Assembly: GCF_051020765.1 (NCBI RefSeq)
Contig: NC_134929.1
Span: 24,008,135-24,072,134, forward strand
Direction of reading: 5' to 3'
DNA: 64,000 nt
Source of the DNA: Lasioglossum baleicum
Taxonomy: Eukaryota; Arthropoda; Insecta; Hymenoptera; Halictidae
Position numbers and translations under genes: made by a program. Numbering within the stretch: the first letter of the stretch is position 1; each line of letters begins with the position of its first letter. Shown piece after piece: positions 55,682 to 64,000 of the stretch. The notes under the pieces were generated by a model that was given only the letters and a program-made list of their open reading frames with translations, was not told where the DNA came from and searched no databases.

Positions 55682-55712
55682 TAAGAGAAAATTGTTGTTA
55701 AAGTTTGTTTTT

Positions 55713-55959
55713 ACATCAATACCTTCTACTCACCGAGGAGAGAAAAAGTTTGAAAGGAGCCGCATGTCGCAAACCAATAGTTATCGAGATATAAGCTGTT
55801 AAAGTTTTTGCAAAATTTGATTGTGTGGAGTTATACGTATACATACACAAAAGCCTACTACTACAATTTACACGACCGTGTCGATGAGACAGAACATGAT
55901 CATGTGCGTCCAAGTTTTAAGGAACATTCCCCAGATAGCACAGGACGACTTAGAGTCGC
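55713..55959. other. Mixed sequence, nothing recognised
   Basis: Short interval between the split repeat and the ACGTC-rich repeats. No element ends seen. Confidence 0.4.
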
Positions 55960-56290
55960 CGTTTTCACGTCTGTTCTACGTCTTTACGTCTTACGTCTCA
56001 GTAAGACGCTTTTTAGACGTCTATAAAGGCATCTTTTCTGGGACGTCGTTTTGACGCACGACCTTAGGTGCCTTTTATGCATCTCATTTCTGCCGTACAA
56101 ACGTCGTCCCAGCAGAGATGCCTTTATGGACGCGTAAAAGTTGCCCCTTCTGACACGCCGTTTTCACGTCAGAAATGAGATGCATAAAAGGCACCTGCCT
56201 TCAAACGTCAAAACGTCGTCCCAGCAGAGATGCCTTTATGGACGTGTAAAAGTTGTCTCTTTTGACACGCCGTTTTCACGGCAGAAACGA
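55960..56290. repeat. ACGTC-rich direct and inverted repeats
   Basis: A block with AAACGTCGTCCCAGCAGAGA, TGCCTTTATGGACG, GTAAAAGTTG and ACGCCGTTTTCACG occurs at 56099-56170 and again about 111 bp later at 56210-56281. An inverted relative (AAAGGCATCTTTTCTGGGAC) lies at 56027. ATGCATAAAAGGCACCTGCC at 56181 is the inverse of GGTGCCTTTTATGCAT at 56068. Confidence 0.8.
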
Positions 56291-56389
56291 TTGAAGTACT
56301 TACGAAAAAAATATGTATATCTCTTAATCGTTCATATACTAATACTATGCTTCATTAAAAAAAAGTAGCTTGATTTTTACCTAAAAAAT

Positions 56390-56566
56390 ATTTTAACAGA
56401 AGTTTATCTCTTCTAATAATTATATAATATGTTAAAATACGTGTTAATAACGTGTTAAAATATGTTTTATATAATAATTATATAATTATATAATATATTA
56501 TATATATAATTAATATATACTAATTATATAATTATTAGAAGAAATAAATTTCTGTTAAAATATCTT
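56390..56566. repeat. AT-rich foldback
   Basis: TTTTAACAGAAGTTTATCTC and TTCTAATAATTATATAAT on the left are mirrored on the right (ATTATATAATTATTAGAA and AAATTTCTGTTAAAA). The centre consists of TAAT/ATAT-rich sequence. Confidence 0.75.
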
Positions 56567-56579
56567 TTATATAATAATA

Positions 56580-56710
56580 TACAGGGTGTCAAAAAAACCC
56601 CTTCGACTCCAGGAAATGGGAGGTTCCTTAGGTCATTTGAAGCAATATTTTCCTTTGCACCAATGTCAGCCGGGGCTTTGTTTAGGAGTTATTAACGGAA
56701 AACACGGACC
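56580..56710 (+). repeat. TACAGGGTGTC-ended repeat fragment
   Basis: Matches 23985-24101 in inverse. Shared blocks include GGGAGGTTCCTTAGGTCATT, GAAGCAATATTTTCCTTTGC and CTTTGTTTAGGAGTTATTAA. Confidence 0.8.
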
Positions 56711-58370
56711 AATCAGGGCGCGACCTAGACGCGCGATGGCACGTTCAGCCCGGCGCGGCGCGCCGGGAGACGAGCGTGGTGTAACGCCGCAAACGCGTAA
56801 TAATAATTATGGATCACGACCCGGAATAGTTGCCGCTAGAATCGGGGAAATTCAAACGGTTCTTTATTTATGGCAGATTAATATAGAGGTAAATTTTTGA
56901 TTTCGTCGGTCGTTTCGGACGGGTCGAAATTGGACGCGTTTTAATGAAAGCCGCTCCCGAAATTGAAATGGCGCAATTGTCTAGTCGTCATCGAGAAGAA
57001 ATTACATAATCCTTTGTGGGAATTGGCAATGGGGAACTGGATACGCTCTCGGATCTCATTGGCGAACGTTATTTTACGAGACCATGAGCGTTCCGTGTAA
57101 AATGAACGACTGAAAATATCTATCCACGATTTTTCTGGCGCTTTGCGTTTTTATATTACAGAATAAACAGCCTCGAAATTAATCGGAATAAGAGAACAGT
57201 TTATTCTGTCGACCAAAAGAAAAACGATTTACTTATTCTCAAAATATAGACATGCTACTGATTTTAGTTAATAAAACCATATTCTTGTATTTAACGAATA
57301 AAATAAATATTATTTTACGAATATAGAAATACTACGAATGCACAAATGTCTATAATCTATTACATATGTGATCGAGCGCAATTATGAATCAGTAATAATT
57401 ATGTTGATGAACATTTTAGTGAAAACTTTAAATTCACTTTACAGTCTCAATCAATTTTCATTTAAAATTTGAAACAGAGTCTTTTGACACCTTCGGTAGA
57501 AACAGTGTTCCAAAAAACTTGCAATGTAGTGATGTTAATGACGTGAGTGATTAAATGATTTGTGTGATTAAATAGCAGAGAAGTCGCATCGTTTTGTCCT
57601 GCACAGTACGCAAACAGAGAGCCTGCAATAATTCTCTTCGGTTCTCCTATTAATATCAACCTCAATTTTCACTGTTAGCGTTCCGTTGACACACGATACA
57701 TCCGCACCAGATGCGCATTTACATTTACATCGACTTGCAGCCGCGATTGCCAACCGTCAGCGGCCGCCGGAAGTGACGGGACTCTTCCAAAATAAATCGA
57801 AAACGCATGAAAAAAAAGAGGAAACTCTCTACCGCGAATGTAATTACTCCCCTCACAACGGAATCGGCTTTCGAGCGTGCGGAACTCGCTATAGAAGAAT
57901 ACTCGTTTTAGAAGAATGGACGATGGAACGCAGTCGCCAAGGGCTTACGGTTCCTTAGAATAACCCCTGCGACAATTTCAATGAAAAATACCGGACCAGC
58001 TGTTCTAAAGCGGTGTCGCGGGCTCTGAAAGTCTGCCTTGATAATTGGCGATGGAAGGGGTAACTTATTTCCCTCATTAGGCGTCTAATTAGGTTCGAAA
58101 TTAAATAAACTCTCCGCCATACCGTGGGAAAAGGCTCGCCGTGTCCCGTTTCACACTTGTTTCTCACGAAACTGTAAAGTTACATGAAACACAGGCATTT
58201 GTTGCGTTACTTGGAATGTGAGCTTTGCTATTGCGTTACCGATGATAGATATATATCTATCTAACAAATGTTCTTTTATGTTCATTCTACAGATGCTTTC
58301 TACACATACATAATTTCGTAACAATAATAAATCGTTCACGCCTTATGTAATAATTACGAGTAGAATGTAT
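56711..58370. other. No gene recognised
   Basis: Mixed composition; GC-richer around 56.7-57.1 and 57.7-58.1 kb. No domain-bearing frame. Confidence 0.4.
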
Positions 58371-58638
58371 CCCAACAAAAACATCCTGTAAACAGGAGCC
58401 AAGTACACTTATGGCCGTAAAAATTGTGAGATCGAACAAAATACTGCCAAGTTCGTTAGCTTAGAAATACCTCTTGCAATACTGAAAAAAGCGTTTGTAA
58501 AAATTAGTTTAAAAGAACGCTATTTAATTTTTAAAGAGTTACACGGAGGGCTACATTAATCAAACTTGGCCGTATTTTGATCTCACAATTTTTACGGCCA
58601 TAAGAACTTGGCTCCTGTTTACAGATGTTTTTGTTGGG
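58371..58638. mobile_element. Foldback MITE, family CCCAACAAAA, complete copy
   Basis: The left end CCCAACAAAAACATCCTGTA and right end (inverse, ending ATGTTTTTGTTGGG) enclose paired GGAGCCAAGT and ATGGCCGTAAAAATTGTGAG blocks. The 268-bp unit is shorter in its loop than the 43167 copy. The right flank (TTTCATCAATTTTTGTTGAA) also matches the left flank of the 43167 copy in inverse, so the repeat unit may extend beyond the palindrome. Confidence 0.85.
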
Positions 58639-58879
58639 ATTTCATCAATTTTTGTTGAAATCTGTATCTACACCCAAGAAGCAAGAAGTTTCACGCGTAT
58701 GAATTTTTTCTTTTGTTTTTTGAAGAATATGTAGAAGACTACATACGTCATGTGTGTGGTTGGGCATACCGTATATGCTTCCGGGTTGAGTCTTTTGAAA
58801 ATTTCGTTATTTTTGCGGTAGGACGCACCGTTCCCGAGATACATCCATTTTTTATATGTTCTATCCTACGTACCTATTT

Positions 58880-59275
58880 TGTAATGTTTTCTTCCAATAC
58901 AACCCCTTTAAGGTGTAAAATTTCAAACTTTGATAATTATTCCTTTGAGTGTTTGTTATGGTGAACCTATGTACCAAATTTCAAGCTTATAGGTCAATGG
59001 GAAGTACCCAAATGGTTTTGATGATCTGTCAGTCAGTCAGTCAGTCAGTCAGTCAGTCAGTCAGTCAATCCGTGACAAATTTAGCGATTTTTGAGGTCCT
59101 ATATCGCGGAACCTACTAATGTTGGAAGATTAATGTTTTGTCAATATTGAGACATGATAGCATTTAACAAGTGTACGAAATTAAGCTTCTAAGAAACGGC
59201 TAACAATACGTTGTTTTGTGTAAGAGGAGGTAGTGCGAGAACTTGGCTGGTGCACTAGCGTACACCTAGATTCTC
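58880..59275 (-). repeat. Dispersed repeat with (CAGT)n core, copy 2
   Basis: Inverse of 42470-42850. The internal CAGT tract at 59027-59067 has about 10 units here versus about 3 in the other copy. Confidence 0.82.
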
Positions 59276-60665
59276 GTAAAATCTAGAACCGCAGTAAGGC
59301 GCAGTACATGTTTTAAATTATTAATTTTCCGGTTTAATTGAATTATAGTTAAAATTACGATTAACATTGGAGATAAATTTTTCTTTTTCCAGGTACGGAG
59401 GGATTAAAAATAAAGTAAAAATCCCGTACACCAGAGAAATAGTGAAGCGACTAAAATTTTCCTCTTTTCGAACCTAAGTGAAAAGACCGAAAGTTAAAAC
59501 CAGTGAAACTTTATTTTCAAAAAGATACGCGAAAGGATTAAAAAATAAAGCGAAATTTTAGTGGACGAAATTGTTGCAGCGAGGCAATTAAAATGTCGCT
59601 CTTCCCAAATCCGTGTGTGAGGGGAGATTGAATGGTATTTGCATGGGAAGCGAGCGAAACAATTTGTTCCTTGTGTGTCTTTCACTTCTCGCAGTCCGTT
59701 TGAAGCTGTTTCGAATTTTCCCCGGCGTTGCTCGTAATTTCATCGCAGCTCGGCGTGTGTCCTCCGATTGAGAGGCGGTTTGGAGGAAAAGAAAGATTCA
59801 GGAGAACGGGGAACGTCGACGGGATAAATATATGAAAGAGGCAGAGCTCTGTACTCCTCGACCGCAGAGATTGAGAGACCCTGCCATGCGCCGGACGTTT
59901 ATGACGTGAAATTTGCTGCAGATATCCGTTTTCCTGAGAGCACGGCTCGGCAGTATTTGTCTCCGAAGTTCCATCACTGTTTGATGGTCCAGCTGCCGCT
60001 ATGCACGTTATCGCGCATTGCCGACGCAATAAAACAGCGTCGTTCATAAAAGCCAACCCAAATTCCATTTGTATCATACATAGGTTAATGAATTTCCAAA
60101 CATCCCACCACCAGTTCTGCCGCATGCACCAGATTTTATAGTTTCTCCCGCGACTGTCCATAAAATATTATCGCAACACACTGCGTTAAACCGTACAAAT
60201 TTGTTTTATAACGAAGAACTTCTTCAGCGTTCTTTCGAAGAATTATGAAGCTGAATAAAAAAAAGATTTTATACAAATATGACAAAGACAATAAACACAA
60301 AATTGGGAAGACAGTAGAAGAATCGAAGGATATTGTCACAGTATGTTTGATCTTTATATTTAGAAGAAGGCACACATTTTTCAATAATTTTCAACAGAAT
60401 TAATTGGAAATGCGCTTAGAACCATGATTACCGAAAACCCATTTGCAGACCTTTTAATAAAACGAGCAGCTTCTTAATGAAAATATTAATATTAATATTT
60501 AATTCACGAGACTGTAACACATTTTAGATCACGTTATAAAGGAATCGTTTAGCAGCAGTTGAACAAAATATTAATTTCCAAACACAGGCACCTAGAGTGG
60601 CGCTTCTTATTACAATATTACAATTGCTTGTTGTTCTCGTTGAATGTTACGAGTTACATAAAGCG

Positions 60666-60743
<78 letters not shown>

Positions 60744-61232
60744 AACTTCAATTACTGTCGAAGTCAAGTAGAATAGTCTGGCAAAGGTCAGACGACTCGT
60801 TCGGCAAGTTCCATCTCAGAAATTGATTTCGCCAGGGAGTCGGCGCGGGAAGCCGCCGCGGAATTCTTATTTTCATACTCCCGCAGATTAAGAACCTGCC
60901 CCGGCAAGTAGATGGTAACATTTTCGTAGCGAGCGAGCGAGGAAGAAGAATGCGCGGCACGCTTTTACGAACCGCACGAATGTGAGGCCTCGCCGTCGGT
61001 GATCCTGATTTCATGTTTAAATGTAAGCGTCCCGGCGCGGCGCGGCGCGGCGAGAAGAGAAACGGCTCGGGACTCGGGACTCGAGAGAAATGTACTTGGC
61101 TCTTTCATACGTAGCCCTTAAGGGAGCGTTCTGCCTCGCAGTGCCATTTTTAAACCGCCTTACAACTCGGCAAGTTGTCTTCGATAACGTTATCTAATCA
61201 TTTAATTTGAGATTATTATGGTTTAATCGTAG
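59276..61232. other. No gene recognised
   Basis: A 159-residue minus-strand frame at 59682-60161 has no domain I recognise. A long microsatellite lies at 60.67-60.74 kb and a GCGGC-rich tract near 61.03 kb. Confidence 0.4.
60669..60742 (+). repeat. (CT)n microsatellite, ~37 units
   Basis: An uninterrupted CT run, the longest microsatellite in the window. Confidence 0.97.
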
Positions 61233-61577
61233 GATCAAACCAGCCCGCCGAAGGTACAAATCCTTTTATTTTTAATCTTAAAGTGTTTAGGATTAGGCGG
61301 GATAAGAACACTCTTCGATGTGGAACGAGCACACTTTATTTCCCGTCTTGCGAATCGTCAAAACCAAAAACTTTATACAAAAACTATGTACAGGTCTCCA
61401 GCCAAATTGTATGTTTGGCTAGAGCAAAATAAAGAAATGAACGAAGTAATTGATGTGTTTGAAAGAATGATTCACAGCAGCGTTGCTGAGAATTTAGCGG
61501 GATTTGAATTCCAGCTAGTAGAGAAAACCGGTCCAACGACGCGCCACGTTTTCATAGCGATGCTAATTAGAGATTGA
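61233..61577 (+). CDS. Unrecognised open frame, possible exon
   Basis: The frame is open from a stop at 61230-61232 to a TGA at 61575-61577, about 114 codons, with the first ATG at 61386. The later part reads KLYVWLEQNKEMNEVIDVFE and AENLAGFEFQLVEKTGPTT, a balanced composition with acidic, basic and hydrophobic residues rather than the skew of chance frames nearby. I do not recognise a family. A pyrimidine-rich stretch ending in AG (near 61295) could be a splice acceptor, which would start the exon near GIRTLFDVERAHF. It could be a host 3'-terminal exon, a decayed transposon frame, or chance. Confidence 0.2.
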   Translation, partial: DQTSPPKVQILLFLILKCLGLGGIRTLFDVERAHFISRLANRQNQKLYTKTMYRSPAKLYVWLEQNKEMNEVIDVFERMIHSSVAENLAGFEFQLVEKTGPTTRHVFIAMLIRD

Positions 61578-62887
61578 TCTGATCGACGAGCAGCGAGCGA
61601 TTCTCTCTCACCGTCGCGTCGGAACAATGACTTTGCGATTACGAACAGCTAGACCAATCGAATTCTATTTAGTCTAGTCGATAATCGATGCGACGGCGAC
61701 AGCCTATAGCGCGGTGCGCTGCTGATCGATCCAATACCTGGGCTGCGTGGTGGATCGTGCGTCACGATTCTACGACACGCGCAGCCAATCCCAAACATAA
61801 AGAATTGAATAAATTTATCCAAACCAAAACACCTGTCAAAATTCTGTTCGTTAATTAAAAGAGGCACGCGAAAGTTTGGAAATGGCAAGCTCTCGGCATT
61901 GCGTTGCTTTGAAATTAGGAACATTGTTCGCGGAAAGTTCGCGCACAGGCTAGAAAAGGCTAGAGTGCCTTTCGTTTTAACCTAGCGTTCGATATAGCCC
62001 ATGATCGAATCGACATCCTGAAAGGATCGTGATACATTTTTAACGCGCTCGAGCATCGGATAGAAATAACGCTGATGGAAAACAGCGACCTAGAAAATGA
62101 ACTTCCGCAATGATAAAATTACTTCTACGTTAATGGCCCGTCGCTTCGAGTTCTTAAGCTTAATAATCGGCGAATTGACAGCGAAATTTTTCCTAGGAAC
62201 GCTTTCGTTTCCCTCCGATTTCTTCGCTTTTTCTAGAATCCTCGAGACCCGCCGGTAGCCTGTAAAGACTCGGATAAATTGCAACGTCGTTGGGAGGTGT
62301 TGGTGACACAGTGTCGTTAGAAAAGAAGAGAGGGGAGGGGAAAAAAGGAATATAAGCGCAACGGCAGGTCTAAGAGGGTCACAGCTTTATTTTAGACGGG
62401 CGAAGTTGCTGTCGGCCTCGCCCAGCAGCCGAAAGAATCTCGATATTTCAGATAAGGAGGTAGGACATCGCTCTAACTCGCTAAACCTCGTAAAACCGAT
62501 GACTTCTCCTCACTCGATAAAGCCGAGGCAGGAGGGAAGGCGTCCGGGATGAGCGGCGCGAAGGGAATTCCTGCTTTATGGACTTCCGGCCGCAAAACAC
62601 GGCCGATTCACGATGCCAAGGACGCTCGGAAAAATCCCGGGTTTCGAATTTTCTTCCTAATTGATCTCCCGTGACGCAGTGTCCGTCGAACGAAAAGAAC
62701 TTTTAGTCGAAAAGCAAATTTCAAGCTCCCTATTTCTTTTTCGAACCTTTGATTTGACGCACGGGGAACCTTTTTATTTTTGCAATTATTATCTAGGATC
62801 TGCAAAATGCAAGAACTCTCAGCATTAACTTTGCTACGTTTATTTCCATAAATAAACTACTTTTACTTTGCGCACTTTTACTTTTAA
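61578..62887. other. No gene recognised
   Basis: Moderately GC-rich, with overlapping short frames and no domain. Confidence 0.4.
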
Positions 62888-63001
62888 CGCACTTGCCGCA
62901 AGCCTATTAGCGAGATTCGAAGAACTGATTGTTAAACTTAAATCTCATCTGTAAATCGTGAACGATTAAAATCTATTAAATAGTCGCCGGCAAGTAATGT
63001 G
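62888..63001. mobile_element. Degenerate TTAA MITE
   Basis: TTAA (62884-62887) precedes CGCACTTGCCGCAAGCCTAT, and the right side reads CGCCGGCAAGTAATGTG, resembling the ends of the MITE at 19287. The right TTAA is lost. Confidence 0.5.
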
Positions 63002-63943
63002 TAGATTTCTCGTCGGTGTAACAGGTATAACTGCGTACAGAAATCGAGCGGCAGGGGGTGGCTAGCAAGAGGATGATAGTGAGCGAGGAGCGGGGGGTGA
63101 AACTGTGTCGTAGCAACAGGCGCGATCAACTGACAGACCAATTTCACGTTGGCACAGCATCAGCGGGGGTGCATGCGCGATCGAGAGCACATGTCAAACG
63201 CCCCGCTAGGTTTTGCGATTCCTCCCCCGTCGTTTTCTCATCCCCTTACCCGCGAGACACGGCCCTCGATTCGCGATATCGACTGTAACGCGATCGATTG
63301 GGCGCGTCGTTGATTCGCAATTATCACCGGTTGTTGGTTCATCGCTGAAAACGAATGTTTTATTTGGGATGTGTTTGGTGTGTGCAAACAAGTATATATT
63401 CGGAAATGTCTTTCTCTTTTTGAGAACATGTGAACTGAATTCGATCATTGAAGAAGTATAGAAGTTCGCGGTAGTGCGCAGCCGCGTCCAATACTCTTTG
63501 GTTTTCATCGAGAGGTTCGTGGTGGCGAGTCGGAACCCCGGAAGACCTAGATTCCGCTCGTTTTTCAAATTTTCGTGGCGAGTTCGATGCTACGGAATTC
63601 CACCGTGGCCTCCAGCACTTTCAGCTGCAGAAGAATGTCTTTACCGGCGGGAGACGAGTCAATTAGGGCGGGCAGTTTTAGCGAGTTGAAGGGTGGATCG
63701 TTTAGGGCATGCTCGAATTGCCCGCGGAGTTACCCGGTGTGTGAGCGGAATTCTTTCGCGGAATGTGTGGAGCTCGTTCGCTGTGAATCTTTCGCTGATT
63801 GGATCACGTACTGGATAATATTATCCTAGATAAAAGATCAATTTAAAAGTCCTATTTCTATTTTTCAGTTACACACGCAACCTCTCTCTACTGAAATTAA
63901 TATTAAAATAAGTTTCCGCCCTTTTTATAAATATTACATGATA
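63002..63943. other. No gene recognised
   Basis: GC-richer with overlapping frames of up to 120 residues on both strands; none recognised. Confidence 0.4.
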
Positions 63944-64000
63944 TTATGCGAAGTATGCACCATTGGAAGCGACAACTTTTCCCCATCTTTCAACCAGAAT
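63944..64000 (-). pseudogene. mariner transposase C-terminus, enters from right edge
   Basis: Read on the minus strand from the edge, the last residues are VERWGKVVASNGAYFA followed by a TAA stop (63944-63946). The ERWxKVVASxGxYF pattern is the usual C-terminal end of a mariner transposase. The rest lies outside the window, so its integrity is unknown. Confidence 0.75.

Larger units (their letters stand above)
54665..55712 (+). repeat. TACAGGGTG-ended repeat, split by LTR-like insertion
   Basis: Begins TACAGGGTGTATAAAAAGTA. It continues through GGATCGGTGGACATTTGTA to AAATTGTTTATAAGAAAG at 54772. After the insertion it resumes at 55682 with AGAAAATTGTTGTTAA, the continuation seen uninterrupted at 51480-51515. 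Confidence 0.75.

Noticed and set aside
60559..60744. Leu/Ser-rich open frame
   Set aside because: Mostly translation of the CT microsatellite.

Overview
The window looks like gene-poor nuclear DNA from an insect, most likely a hymenopteran such as an ant. This is inferred from the AT-rich background, short CpG-bearing GC-rich blocks, many short microsatellites, and a transposon mix (Tc1/mariner, pogo, hAT, TTAA-flanked piggyBac-type MITEs, Helentron-like and Jockey-type elements) typical of that group. No host gene, tRNA, rRNA or CRISPR array can be supported. Nearly every open frame with recognisable homology is a broken transposable element. One open frame near 61.3 kb is unexplained.

Layout. 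0-12 kb: a foldback element, a complete but three-times frameshifted Tc1 element (3195-4830), a hAT MITE with an 8-bp target duplication (6031-6711), a piggyBac-type MITE fragment and a decayed non-LTR retrotransposon (11.3-12.3 kb). 13-24 kb: a TTAA MITE split by a pogo-like element (14558-15972), a PIF/Harbinger-type MITE (17861-18033), a Transib-like element with CACAGTGG ends and a CGGCG duplication (18498-19852) holding a nested TTAA MITE, an internally deleted mariner (20489-21241), a second pogo-like copy and a Jockey-like reverse transcriptase relic. 25-32 kb: a foldback, a pair of inverted arms of ACCGAC-rich repeats split by a 1.55-kb GC-rich LTR-like insertion, and a Helentron-like element with a PIF1-type helicase C-terminus.

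32-48 kb: two foldbacks containing transposon protein fragments, an LTR-like element with tandem covarying hairpins interrupted by a second helicase fragment, a deleted mariner on the minus strand, and a palindrome of about 4.1 kb with roughly 0.7-kb arms. 48-64 kb: nested foldbacks, a TTAA MITE, a 909-bp LTR-like element inserted in another repeat, ACGTC-rich repeats, microsatellites, and the C-terminal end of a mariner transposase running off the right edge.

The elements do not form a pathway. The window records repeated nested insertion, internal deletion and inverted duplication. The least explained signals are the covarying hairpins of the LTR-like family, the Transib-like element with RSS-heptamer ends, and the abundance of near-complete foldbacks.
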